Assembly: GCA_013349825.1 (NCBI GenBank)
Contig: DUYW01000001.1
Span: forward strand, 1-57,863
Source of the DNA: Gammaproteobacteria bacterium
Lineage (GTDB): Bacteria; Pseudomonadota; Gammaproteobacteria; GCF-002020875
Length of the DNA stretch: 57,863 bases
Reading direction: 5' to 3'
Below, one piece after another: positions 15,683 to 24,804 of the stretch (position 1 is the stretch's first letter; every line of letters begins with the position of its first letter). The notes below the pieces were generated by a model that was given only the letters and a program-made list of their open reading frames with translations, was not told the DNA's origin and made no database searches. The position numbers and the translations under genes are program-made.

Positions 15683-16111
15683 CTAACACTGCTCCCACGG
15701 TAATTGACGATATCTCCATCCACCCACGCTACTTCGTTGGTGTTTTTCGTTGAGCTCCCCCTCGAACCCCTCATCAATATTATAAATTTCAGTAAACCCA
15801 TCTTCAACCAGCCGCTTGCCCGCTTCCAGAGAACGCTTACCACTACGGCAGATCAGAATCACCGGTGCGCTGTTAAAGGTGGAGCCCTCATGAACTCCAC
15901 CCAGTAACAATTTGCGAATATCGGTCGTGAATTCCGGGTTGATCTCCCAATCCGGCTCATCAATCCATGGAATATGGACCGCCCCCACGGGGTGCCCGAC
16001 AAAAAGAAATTCCATGCTGGAACGTACATCAACCAGCAGAATACGTGGATTATCCTGTACCATCTGCCATGCTTCGGCTGGTGTGACTGATTTGATCTCA
16101 TTTGAAGTCAT
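15683..16111 (-). CDS. rhodanese-like sulfurtransferase
   Basis: Single-domain rhodanese of about 142 residues. The fold marks are VTPAEAWQMVQDNPRILLVD, the VDVRSSMEFLFVGHPVGAVH block, and the active-site loop CRSGKRS, whose Cys carries a persulfide. The C-terminal NIDEGFEGELNEKH with GWRYRQLPW is typical of a small cytosolic rhodanese group. An upstream TTG at 16132 is in frame, but the ATG at 16111 has a strong AGGGGGAG site. First gene of an operon with the methionine-rich protein and dtd, and divergent from a TtcA-type thiolase by 83 bases. Confidence 0.93.
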   Translation of the reverse strand: MTSNEIKSVTPAEAWQMVQDNPRILLVDVRSSMEFLFVGHPVGAVHIPWIDEPDWEINPEFTTDIRKLLLGGVHEGSTFNSAPVILICRSGKRSLEAGKRLVEDGFTEIYNIDEGFEGELNEKHQRSSVGGWRYRQLPWEQC

Positions 16112-16194
16112 TGTCTCCCCCTTGAACGGCAAGCGCCGTATATTTTGATCAGATGCCTAATATTAATTGAGTTTTCTCAAAGAGTAAAAAAAGC

Positions 16195-16935
16195 GTGCAA
16201 AACCGACTCCATCATAAACCTCCAAAATCACTATTGCGTCAAGTAGGTCGAGCCATTGCTGACCATGAGATGATCCATGAAGGGGACCGACTGATGCTCG
16301 GTCTCTCAGGCGGAAAAGATTCTCTCTCACTACTACACATCCTGCTTCATCTACAGCGTCATGCTCCCATCCACTTTGAGATTGCTGCGATCACGGTTGA
16401 TCCACAGATGGAGACCTTTAAACCGGCTGTGCTGCGGGAATATATGGCTTCACTGGGGGTCACCTGGTTTATGGTGGAGCAACCCATTATGGCACAGGCT
16501 GAAAATCATATGAAAGGGGACTCTTACTGCTCCTGGTGTGCGCGAATGAAACGGGGGGTGATGTACACCACCCTGCGCAGAGAGGGTTACAACGTTTTGG
16601 CGCTGGCGCAACATCTGGATGATCTGGCTGAGAGCTTTCTGATGTCAGCCTTTCATGAGGGGCGGCTCAACACCATGAAGGCCCACTACACCATTGCAGC
16701 AGAAGACCTTCGGGTGATACGACCTCTGGTCTATGCACGGGAGCGCCAACTGGCTGACTTTGCGGTTGAAGCAGACCTGCCCGTTGTGGCTGAGAACTGC
16801 CCAGCCTGCTATACCAAACCGACGCAACGCGCACACATGAAGGCACTACTGGCCCAAGAGGAACAGACCACTCCTCACCTATTCAAAACGCTGCTTTCAA
16901 CCATGAAACCACTGCTGGAACGAAACTCAGCCTGA
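16195..16935 (+). CDS. ttcA: TtcA-family tRNA thiolation PP-loop ATPase
   Basis: Adenylates a base in tRNA (C32 in the case of TtcA) and swaps oxygen for sulfur using a bound Fe-S cluster. It carries the PP-loop SGGKDS (residues 38-43), VDPQMETF, the cluster motif CSWCARMKRG, HLDDLAES and a C-terminal CPAC. At 246 residues it is shorter than E. coli TtcA (311), mostly at the C-terminus. The start is GTG. A sulfurtransferase diverges from it, which would fit a sulfur-relay pair, though IscS usually serves this enzyme. Assignment to TtcA rather than a close PP-loop relative is likely, not certain. Confidence 0.85.
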   Translation: MQNRLHHKPPKSLLRQVGRAIADHEMIHEGDRLMLGLSGGKDSLSLLHILLHLQRHAPIHFEIAAITVDPQMETFKPAVLREYMASLGVTWFMVEQPIMAQAENHMKGDSYCSWCARMKRGVMYTTLRREGYNVLALAQHLDDLAESFLMSAFHEGRLNTMKAHYTIAAEDLRVIRPLVYARERQLADFAVEADLPVVAENCPACYTKPTQRAHMKALLAQEEQTTPHLFKTLLSTMKPLLERNSA

Positions 16936-16960
16936 GAAGCTTAAGGAACCCGTTTGCTGA

Positions 16961-19900
16961 TCACTCTGCAGAATCCTGTATCAGTGCCAACATCTGATCA
17001 ACCGAGAGCTTACCGCTCTGATCACTTCCTTCCAGTAGCTGATCAGCAAGGTCACGTTTATGCTGATGGAGATCAACAATTTTCTCTTCAATCGTACCCT
17101 TTACCACCAACCGGTAGATGGTAACCGGTCGGGTCTGCCCCATCCGATGGGCACGATCAGAGGCTTGATCTTCAACCGCCGGGTTCCACCAGGGGTCCAT
17201 GTGAATCACATAGTCCGCTGCCGTCAGGTTGAGACCTGAGCCACCCGCTTTAAGGCTAATCAGAAACAGCTCCCCCTCCCCCCCCTGGAAGGCATCCACT
17301 GCCTGTTTTCGCTTGCCAACCGGGGTAGAGCCATCGAGATACTGGTAACCAATTCCCCGGTTATCCAGGTATTCACGAATCAGGCTGAGGTGGCTGACAA
17401 ACTGGCTGAAGACCAGAGCACGATGACCGTTTTCCAATAGTTCCTCCACCACTTCAGCAAAAACACGATGCTTGGCACTGGTGATGGCAGATTCAGAATC
17501 GATCAACCTGGGGTGACAGCAGGCCTGACGCAAGCGGGTAATCTCCGCCAAAATCTGTAAATGTTGTGGCCCGCCGGATGCACCTTGTCGCAACATATTG
17601 ATGCGCTCGACCGAGCGTTGGCGCAGCGCCTCCATAAATACCGCCTCCTCTTCACGCATCTCCACATGCAGGGTGATTTCGGTACGCGGTGGTAACTCGG
17701 AGAGTACATCACGTTTCAATCTACGCAGAATAAAGGGGGCAATCAGACTCTTTAACTGCTGTCGCGCATCCTCACTTTTATCCACTTCAATCGGACGTGC
17801 GAAGCGTTGATTAAAGCGCTCCAGTGAACCCAGCAGCCCCGGATTGATAAAACGGAACAGATTCCATAACTCTCCCAGATGGTTCTCGATAGGGGTACCG
17901 GTAGTAACTACCCGAAAGTTGCCCTGCAGCCCCATCACCGTTTTTGAGCGTTTGGTCGCTGCATTTTTTATTGCCTGTGCCTCATCAACCACCACCGTCT
18001 GCCACTCTATCGATTGTAGTAGTTTGGCTTCACGCTGTAACAGACCATAACTACAGATCACCAGATCATAGGGGGCCAGCTGTTCAATTAATACCGTACG
18101 CTCCCCGCCGCTGTACTCACCAAAAATCAGCGGGCGCAAGGTCGGGGCAAAACGGCTGGCCTCCTCACTCCAGTTCATACAGACCGAGGTTGGAGCCAAC
18201 ACCAATGTTGGCCCTTGTGCACTGCGTGACAGCGCTATACTCAACGCCTGTAGTGTTTTTCCCAGCCCCATGTCATCGGCAAGACAGGCACCTGCACCCC
18301 AGTGGGCAAGACGCGCCATCCATTGGTAACCCTGGAACTGGTAGTCACGCAGATCGGCCTCTAATGTTTTTGGCAGCTCAGGCTCAAGATGGTATGCCTC
18401 TTCGATCTTCTCCCGTTGCTCCTCCCAACTGTGATTGGCCTGAAACTCCATCCCTTCCAGCGCCTCTTCCATCGCCGATAGGGCCAATGGATGCACCTTT
18501 CCCTCTTCCCCCCCAAAACTTCTCAACATCTCCAGCCGCTTCTGCAGCTCTCGGCTCAGCGCAAGAATTTCACCATCTTCCATCTTCAGAAAGCGTCCAT
18601 TGGTGTGCTCCATCATCCCCCAAAGCTCTTTGAGCGCAACCACCTGCGTCTGACTCACCTGCAACGTACCTTCCAGCGCAAACCACTCACGGCTCTCCTG
18701 CACCCCAACCCGCATCTGCCCCAGGTTAATCTCACTCATTCTCGGGATCTTGGCACCACGCGGCCAATCCAACAGTACCTCTTCATCGGAAAGACTACGC
18801 AGGTAGAAGAGCATTTCGAGCGCCTCTTGCGGATCCTCCACCACGCGCTCATCCAGCAGATTATCCTCTTCTACCCCGATAAAGAGTTCCGGTACGATTG
18901 ACTCGATACCATTCACAATCTCCATCGCACGATGCTGCTCCTGCTGCAGGCTGCGGTGTGCCTGTACCTGTTTTCCATCCACCACGCCAAAAACAACACT
19001 GCCCCCCTTGCCGGGATAGAAGCGTGGTCCTGAGGGTCCCAATGGAGCCACCCAAAAACTGAAACGAATTCCATCAGACTCTGGCAAAAGGTGAATATGA
19101 GGAATGGTCTCCCCTTGTAGCTGTTTGACCCCCTCGGCAGCACCTCCAATCGCCGAATGTATGGTCAGTAGTGGAGCAATTGCCGTTATGCTCTCCAGTA
19201 GCCGCTGCTTGGCAGCCATTGGAATGGTGACCCCAGCTTGCCCCAAAATCTGCGCAACCCTCAAGTGTGGCGGTTCAAAACGGGAAATCACCAGACGACG
19301 CCCACCCTCCCAATGAGAACCAATCGAGCCATAACTCCCACTATCCTGCTGTGGAGGATAGGGGGTCAGTTGTACTCTGAGAGACTCTCCCAGCTCAACT
19401 TCGACCACCTCCAGCGCTGGCTCCTGCTGCACCACATCGACAGATATCGCACTCTTGTTGTCCAGCTCTACAGCAGGATGGTTGATCAGCTCCCAGAGAG
19501 CCCGTTCCAGATTGAGCTCATGAACCAGCTTACGCTGATAACTACTGCCGGAGTAACTCTGTCGTTCACTGATGGTATTACAGATACGATGGTCTTGATC
19601 ACTCAAATAGGGATACTGATCGCGCTCTTCATGGAGCTTCTTCAGTGCGATTGAACGACCTCGGCTCCAGCCTCCACTCTTGCCCAGTTTCTGCTCTCTG
19701 GGATGGAGCAGCGGCAATCCGCGCTCCTGCTTTTCAATACGCCACGCCAGCCGTTTGACCTCTTGCTCTTGCGGTGCCACCTCCTGCTGCTGTGCCATAC
19801 CTGAAATGGCATCCAGCACCATCTCCCATCTCTGTTTAGGGCGAATCAGGCTGGCCCAACCCTTCAATTCTGTTGATTGCAGACCACTCTCTGTCTCTTG

Positions 19901-21187
19901 AATCTGCTGTTGTAATTGATCAAACTGTTGACGATAGAGTCCGATGCCCACCTCATCTGCTCGAGCCAGGTACTGCTGTAACGACTCCAACAGCTCCACA
20001 CTCAAGGTTTCACCGGTCCAAAAACGGGCAATGGCCTGAATCAACTGATCCCATGCGGAGTGGATACGCCCCCGTTGCAGTAGCGCACACTGCTTGACCT
20101 CGATCTCCCCCATCAATAGCTGCGCAACCTCTTTCATCATTGCCACTGAGAGTGTAAAGGTATCATCCAACAGTGATCCCAGTTCTGACTCCAGCATGTT
20201 CGCATGTTGATCAGCCAGCACCACCACACGCTGTAGTGATGCAAAATCACCCGCCCTCAGATAGAGCATTTGTAAAAATAGCGGACCCGGCCCATCCACC
20301 AGTACCTCTTGCTCTTGAGTGGGTTCCAGCAGAGTCTGTGCAGTATCATATTCCCCCCGGACCATGGCACACCAGCCACGCAACTGATTGCTGCGGGGAT
20401 CATCCAGCCCCTCCAACAGAGCCAGAGCCTCAGCTGCCTCCCCCCGATAGATGCGAAACAGTGCAGCCGTGTGTGCGACCGCAATCTGCTCTCCACTACT
20501 GGGTTCAACCTGGTTAACCCAAAAATCCCATAACAGCGGTGTTCCATCCACCTCCAACAGATCTGTACGGATCGCCCCCACCAAGGCATGGTAGTGGAGC
20601 CAATCGGGGAGTCTTTGCAACCACTGCTGCTGTACCGGAAAATAACAGAAGTTGGTAATCACCTCCTCTTTGTCTGCCGTAAGCAGCCCCTGCCAGGGAT
20701 CGCTTTGATCCAGATCCAACCACCTCTTGAGGTACTCCATATCCCCGCGATAGAAGGCAAGGCGCAGTGGACGCATCTCCGGGTCAACACCAGCGGCCCA
20801 ATAACCGGCACTGATCTGGCGGTTGATCACACGGGTCACCTCCTCTACCAAGCCGTCCAATACCAGCTGTCGAGAAAGCAGGTCGACTAAAAATCGACTG
20901 CAGCGCAGACGCTCTCCATCATCGGTGATCCACTCCTGCTCCTCCCACTTTCTACGCCATTGTGGCAGCATTTTTTTATAACGTGAGGCCAGGGGCGTCT
21001 CATCTGTGCTTTTCCACTGTAGTAGGGCCAGCAGCCGCTCCAGGGTTGCTGAAGGCAGAGGTAAATCTGCCAGTGACAGCACCTGCAACACACGCTGCTC
21101 ATCTGCTGAACAGTCACTCTCAAAGGCGCTGTAATAGCTCTCGAATCCAGGCCAATGTGGCTGGTTATCACTACTGTTTGTATTCAT
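16961..21187 (-). CDS. giant SNF2-family helicase
   Basis: 1408 residues. The C-terminal third is a SNF2 ATPase: Walker A DDMGLGKTLQAL near residue 970, DEAQAIKN near 1069, TGTPIENHLGELWNLFRF, then the second RecA-like lobe with FSQFVSHL, YLDGSTPVGKR and the arginine-finger motif DQASDRAHRMGQ near 1330. The first 900 residues have no recognised catalytic motif; residues about 100-420 look like helical repeats (AAALFRIYRGEAAEALALLEG-like pairs) and could bind proteins. Bacterial SNF2 proteins remodel or move on DNA or RNA polymerase; RapA is shorter (968). It is 20 bases behind parE and faces ttcA. Confidence 0.92.
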   Translation of the reverse strand: MNTNSSDNQPHWPGFESYYSAFESDCSADEQRVLQVLSLADLPLPSATLERLLALLQWKSTDETPLASRYKKMLPQWRRKWEEQEWITDDGERLRCSRFLVDLLSRQLVLDGLVEEVTRVINRQISAGYWAAGVDPEMRPLRLAFYRGDMEYLKRWLDLDQSDPWQGLLTADKEEVITNFCYFPVQQQWLQRLPDWLHYHALVGAIRTDLLEVDGTPLLWDFWVNQVEPSSGEQIAVAHTAALFRIYRGEAAEALALLEGLDDPRSNQLRGWCAMVRGEYDTAQTLLEPTQEQEVLVDGPGPLFLQMLYLRAGDFASLQRVVVLADQHANMLESELGSLLDDTFTLSVAMMKEVAQLLMGEIEVKQCALLQRGRIHSAWDQLIQAIARFWTGETLSVELLESLQQYLARADEVGIGLYRQQFDQLQQQIQETESGLQSTELKGWASLIRPKQRWEMVLDAISGMAQQQEVAPQEQEVKRLAWRIEKQERGLPLLHPREQKLGKSGGWSRGRSIALKKLHEERDQYPYLSDQDHRICNTISERQSYSGSSYQRKLVHELNLERALWELINHPAVELDNKSAISVDVVQQEPALEVVEVELGESLRVQLTPYPPQQDSGSYGSIGSHWEGGRRLVISRFEPPHLRVAQILGQAGVTIPMAAKQRLLESITAIAPLLTIHSAIGGAAEGVKQLQGETIPHIHLLPESDGIRFSFWVAPLGPSGPRFYPGKGGSVVFGVVDGKQVQAHRSLQQEQHRAMEIVNGIESIVPELFIGVEEDNLLDERVVEDPQEALEMLFYLRSLSDEEVLLDWPRGAKIPRMSEINLGQMRVGVQESREWFALEGTLQVSQTQVVALKELWGMMEHTNGRFLKMEDGEILALSRELQKRLEMLRSFGGEEGKVHPLALSAMEEALEGMEFQANHSWEEQREKIEEAYHLEPELPKTLEADLRDYQFQGYQWMARLAHWGAGACLADDMGLGKTLQALSIALSRSAQGPTLVLAPTSVCMNWSEEASRFAPTLRPLIFGEYSGGERTVLIEQLAPYDLVICSYGLLQREAKLLQSIEWQTVVVDEAQAIKNAATKRSKTVMGLQGNFRVVTTGTPIENHLGELWNLFRFINPGLLGSLERFNQRFARPIEVDKSEDARQQLKSLIAPFILRRLKRDVLSELPPRTEITLHVEMREEEAVFMEALRQRSVERINMLRQGASGGPQHLQILAEITRLRQACCHPRLIDSESAITSAKHRVFAEVVEELLENGHRALVFSQFVSHLSLIREYLDNRGIGYQYLDGSTPVGKRKQAVDAFQGGEGELFLISLKAGGSGLNLTAADYVIHMDPWWNPAVEDQASDRAHRMGQTRPVTIYRLVVKGTIEEKIVDLHQHKRDLADQLLEGSDQSGKLSVDQMLALIQDSAE

Positions 21188-21207
21188 TGACAGGTTCTGC
21201 TGAGGGG

Positions 21208-23094
21208 TTAAACCTCGGCCAGATCTCCCCGCTTCTCTAACCAGCTCTTACGATCAGAAGCACGTTTTTTCGCCAGCAGCATATCCATAATCGAGTGGCT
21301 ATCATCTCCTGATTCGATGGTCAGTTGCACCAAACGTCGGGTCTCTGATGCCATGGTGGTCTCTCTCAGCTGTAACGGGTTCATCTCACCCAGCCCTTTG
21401 AAACGCTGTACGTTAACTTTACCTCGCTTTTTCTCGGCGGTAATTCGATCCAAAATCCCCTGTTTCTCGGCATCATCCAGGGCGTAATAGACCTCTTTCC
21501 CTACATCAATACGATAGAGAGGCGGCATCGCCACATAGACATGCCCCGCCATCACCAGGTTTGGGAAATGGCGCAAGAAGAGTGCGCAGAGCAGTGTAGC
21601 GATATGAAGTCCATCTGAATCTGCATCCGCAAGAATACAAATTTTTCCATAACGTAGTCCACCAAGTTCACTGCTCCCCGGCTCCATCCCCAAGGCTACC
21701 GAGATATCATGCACCTCTTGAGAAGCGAGCACCTGCATCGGGTCAACTTCCCAGGTATTCAAAATCTTGCCACGTAGCGGCATAATCGCCTGAAATTCAC
21801 GGTCACGCGCCTGTTTGGCGGAACCGCCTGCTGAATCACCCTCTACCAGAAACAGCTCCCCCTGCATGGGGTCTGCTGTAGAGCAGTCTGCCAATTTACC
21901 TGGCAAGGCTGGCCCACTGGTAATCTTTTTGCGCACCACTTTTTTACGGCTGCGCATCCGGCTCTGTGCATTATTGATCGCCAACTCGGCAATCTGCTCA
22001 CCCAGGGCAGGGTGCTCATTCAGCCAGAGGCTAAAGGCATCTTTAACTACCCCGGAGACAAAGGCGGCCACCTCTCTGGAGGAGAGACGCTCTTTAGTCT
22101 GCCCGGCAAATTGTGGATCTGCCATCTTGACTGAAAGGATGTAACTCACCCGTTCCCACACGTCTTCTGGCGTCAGCTTGACTCCCCGTGGTAACAAATT
22201 ACGAAATTCGCAAAATTCACGCACCCCTTCCGTTAATCCTGCTCGCAAGCCATTTACATGAGTCCCTCCCTGTGGGGTTGGTACCAGATTCACATAACTC
22301 TCATTGACCGATTCGCCCCCCTCCGGTAACCAGGCCACGGCCCACTCTGCCCCCTCATGTTCACTGTTACTGACCCCCATAAAGGGCTCTTCTTCCGGCA
22401 CAGAGGGCAGATCCCCGATCTGGCTCATCAAATACTGCTTGAGACCATCCTCATAGTGCCAATCATCTTCTTCACCACTCGCCTCATCTTTAAGGATGAT
22501 ACGCAGCCCAGGCTGCAGCACCGCCTTGGCACGCATCAGATGACGTAGTTTAGGTAGTGAAATCTTAGGGGAGTCAAAATACGAGACATCGGGCCAGAAG
22601 CGGATGGTAGTGCCGGTATTACGCTTTCCTACCGTACCGATCTGTTCCAGGTCACTGCGCTTTTCACCATTGGCGAAGGCCATATTCATCTCTCGACCAT
22701 CACGGCGTACCCACACCTCCAGATTTTTAGAGAGTGCATTGACTACCGAGACCCCAACACCATGAAGGCCTCCGGAGAACTGGTAGTTGTTACCGGAGAA
22801 TTTGCCGCCTGCATGGAGACGGGTGAGGATCACCTCGATACCGGGCACCCCCTCTTCAGGGTGTATATCCGTGGGCATGCCCCGCCCATTGTCCTCAACT
22901 GAAACAGAACCATCTTTGTGGATCATTACCTGAATACGGTCGGCGTGACCTGCCATCGCCTCATCGACGCTATTATCCAGCACCTCCTGAATCAGATGGT
23001 TCGGACGGGTGGTATCAGTGTACATCCCTGGACGTTTGCGGACCGGGTCCAGACCGGAGAGTACCTCAATCGCTGAGGCGTCGTAGTTAGACAT
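21208..23094 (-). CDS. parE: DNA topoisomerase IV subunit B
   Basis: ATPase subunit of topoisomerase IV, which decatenates daughter chromosomes. The 628 residues match E. coli ParE (630). The GHKL fold is seen in NSVDEAMAG, VEDNGRGMPTDIHPEEGVPG and GGLHGVGVSVVNALS; the TOPRIM domain in LVEGDSAGGSAKQARDR and ADADSDGLHI; the C-terminus ends RFKGLGEMNPLQLRETTM. The short acidic region and absence of the gyrase insert separate it from GyrB. It lies between the CNP1-like gene and the SNF2 gene; parC is not in the window. Confidence 0.97.
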   Translation of the reverse strand: MSNYDASAIEVLSGLDPVRKRPGMYTDTTRPNHLIQEVLDNSVDEAMAGHADRIQVMIHKDGSVSVEDNGRGMPTDIHPEEGVPGIEVILTRLHAGGKFSGNNYQFSGGLHGVGVSVVNALSKNLEVWVRRDGREMNMAFANGEKRSDLEQIGTVGKRNTGTTIRFWPDVSYFDSPKISLPKLRHLMRAKAVLQPGLRIILKDEASGEEDDWHYEDGLKQYLMSQIGDLPSVPEEEPFMGVSNSEHEGAEWAVAWLPEGGESVNESYVNLVPTPQGGTHVNGLRAGLTEGVREFCEFRNLLPRGVKLTPEDVWERVSYILSVKMADPQFAGQTKERLSSREVAAFVSGVVKDAFSLWLNEHPALGEQIAELAINNAQSRMRSRKKVVRKKITSGPALPGKLADCSTADPMQGELFLVEGDSAGGSAKQARDREFQAIMPLRGKILNTWEVDPMQVLASQEVHDISVALGMEPGSSELGGLRYGKICILADADSDGLHIATLLCALFLRHFPNLVMAGHVYVAMPPLYRIDVGKEVYYALDDAEKQGILDRITAEKKRGKVNVQRFKGLGEMNPLQLRETTMASETRRLVQLTIESGDDSHSIMDMLLAKKRASDRKSWLEKRGDLAEV

Positions 23095-23109
23095 AGCTTT
23101 TTTTAGTTC

Positions 23110-23637
23110 TTAACGGTTATATTTAATTTGATCAATAATCTCTGCAACACTCTTCGGGCTATCCGTAATTCGGTCACAGACCATGCCTTTCAAGAGTGCC
23201 TTGCGGAAGAAGTCGCCCCCTTTAATGGCCTTCCATGTTGCACTCTCATTGAGCATAAATTCACCATTCACTCCGAAGGCATAGTTTTTGTACTCTCTGA
23301 CTGTGCAGCGCAACCCGTCATAAAACACGTTGGTCGCCCCACTACGTGTCTGGATTGCCACTGAATAACGGACCACATAATCATCCGCAATGGAGAGAGA
23401 CCGAGTATCGAGGAAGTACTGATGGTGTTGTGTAGCCGGGTTGTCCACTGTGAACTCTAACAAGTTCTCTTGTTGTGGATAGGGCGGAATGGTCACTTCA
23501 GCCTCCTTCCAGGCCTCTCCCTCTTCAAACCATTCATTCTTGCCACTGTTATCCCACCACTCTCCAGCGGCATATGCCGTGATTGGTAGGCAGATAAATA
23601 TCAATAGAGTCGGTATAATCGTCTGCTTCATCTGCAT
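23110..23637 (-). CDS. CNP1-like exported protein
   Basis: A 175-residue protein beginning with a signal peptide (MQMKQTIIPTLLIFICLPIT, cleavage near AYAAG). The body matches the CNP1-like family: an acidic-aromatic start (WWDNSGKNEWFEEGEAWKEA), then LDTRSLSIADDYVVRYSVAI, GLRCTVREYKNYAFG with a conserved Cys, and a later Cys in GMVCDRIT that could pair with it. The function is unknown. Two Met codons (23637, 23631) are equally good starts, while the frame is open to a GTG at 23667. It is 15 bases upstream of parE and diverges from xseB. Confidence 0.8.
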   Translation of the reverse strand: MQMKQTIIPTLLIFICLPITAYAAGEWWDNSGKNEWFEEGEAWKEAEVTIPPYPQQENLLEFTVDNPATQHHQYFLDTRSLSIADDYVVRYSVAIQTRSGATNVFYDGLRCTVREYKNYAFGVNGEFMLNESATWKAIKGGDFFRKALLKGMVCDRITDSPKSVAEIIDQIKYNR

Positions 23638-23684
23638 ATTATCTATTGAATTCGATCTTAAACCCACCTTAATTAGCTAGAAAA

Positions 23685-23930
23685 ATGGCCCCACGTAAAA
23701 AAACTGCTGTTAAAAATGAGAACACTCCATTTAACTTTGAGAAGACCCTCAATGAGTTAGAGCAACTTGTGTCCTTAATGGAAGGTGGTGAATTACCGCT
23801 TGAGGAGTCTCTAAAAAAGTTTGAACAGGGCATCCAGCTAATTCGAGGCTGCCAGGTTGCATTAACCGAAGCTGAACAGAAAGTGGAGATCTTGACCCAG
23901 CAAGGGTTAAAACCTTTCGACGCCGCATGA
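23685..23930 (+). CDS. xseB: exodeoxyribonuclease VII small subunit
   Basis: Small helical subunit that binds XseA in multiple copies to form the single-strand exonuclease. The 81 residues include the family core FEKTLNELEQLVSLMEGGEL and PLEESLKKFEQGIQLIRGCQ. The stop overlaps the ispA start by four bases, the standard xseB-ispA-dxs order. xseA is not in the window. Confidence 0.96.
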   Translation: MAPRKKTAVKNENTPFNFEKTLNELEQLVSLMEGGELPLEESLKKFEQGIQLIRGCQVALTEAEQKVEILTQQGLKPFDAA

Positions 23931-24799
23931 ACGACCACTTTCAACAATGGCAACAGCGTGTCGAAGCCACCATCAAAAGATCTCTTCCTACTGTAGAAAC
24001 TCACCCCGAGCGACTTCATCAGGCAATGCATTATGCACTGTTTAATGGCGGTAAACGAATCCGTCCAATGATTACCTACGCTACCGCAGAGTTGTTGGGC
24101 ATCGAGCTAGAGCAGGTCGACCCCGCTGCTGCTGCCATTGAGATGATTCACGCCTACTCACTGATCCATGATGATCTACCTGCCATGGATGATGACGCAC
24201 TGCGCCGGGGCCAACCCACATGCCATATGGCATTCGATGAGGCCACCGCCATCCTGGCAGGCGATGCACTACAAACAGCTGCATTTGAGACTCTGGTGAT
24301 GACAGATGCCTCCAGTGAAATTCGTCTGGGGTGGATACAACAGCTGGCCTTCGCCAGTGGTGCTGCAGGCATGGTTGGTGGACAGATGATCGATCTGGAG
24401 TCTGAACAAAAGCACGTTGATGCCGATTCACTGCGGATGATGCATAACAAGAAGACCGGGGCACTGATTCAGGCCTCTGTCCTGATGGGTGCGACACCCG
24501 CCCAGCCAGGCTCTGATACTCTGGATAATCTACAACGATATGCAGAAACCATCGGTCTCGCCTTTCAGGTACAAGATGACATCCTCGACGTTGAAGGAGA
24601 GAGCGCTATCATTGGCAAGCCACAAGGGTCTGATCAACAGCAGGGGAAAAGTACATTTGTCAGCCTGTTCGGTGTTGATGGGGCAAAGCGGCAGCTCAGC
24701 ACACTCTACCAGCAGTCGATGGATAGCCTCTCTGCACTCAATGGCGGTACAAGCCAGCTTGCCGAAATCACACACTATGTGATTCAGAGAGACCACTGA
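23927..24799 (+). CDS. ispA: farnesyl diphosphate synthase
   Basis: Condenses DMAPP with two IPP to give FPP, the precursor of ubiquinone, undecaprenyl phosphate and other isoprenoids. The 290-residue short-chain prenyltransferase has the first aspartate motif HDDLPAMDDDALRRG, the second motif QDDILDVEG, and GGKRIRPM and MVGGQMIDLE. The residues before the first Asp motif (MIHAYSLI) favour a C15 product. It overlaps xseB by four bases and is six bases before dxs. Confidence 0.96.
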   Translation: MNDHFQQWQQRVEATIKRSLPTVETHPERLHQAMHYALFNGGKRIRPMITYATAELLGIELEQVDPAAAAIEMIHAYSLIHDDLPAMDDDALRRGQPTCHMAFDEATAILAGDALQTAAFETLVMTDASSEIRLGWIQQLAFASGAAGMVGGQMIDLESEQKHVDADSLRMMHNKKTGALIQASVLMGATPAQPGSDTLDNLQRYAETIGLAFQVQDDILDVEGESAIIGKPQGSDQQQGKSTFVSLFGVDGAKRQLSTLYQQSMDSLSALNGGTSQLAEITHYVIQRDH

Positions 24800-24804
24800 G
24801 AACC

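Noticed and set aside
17944-18633. 229-residue frame opposite the SNF2 gene
   Set aside because: Pro/Ser/His-rich antisense shadow of the helicase core, whose motifs are clear on the other strand.
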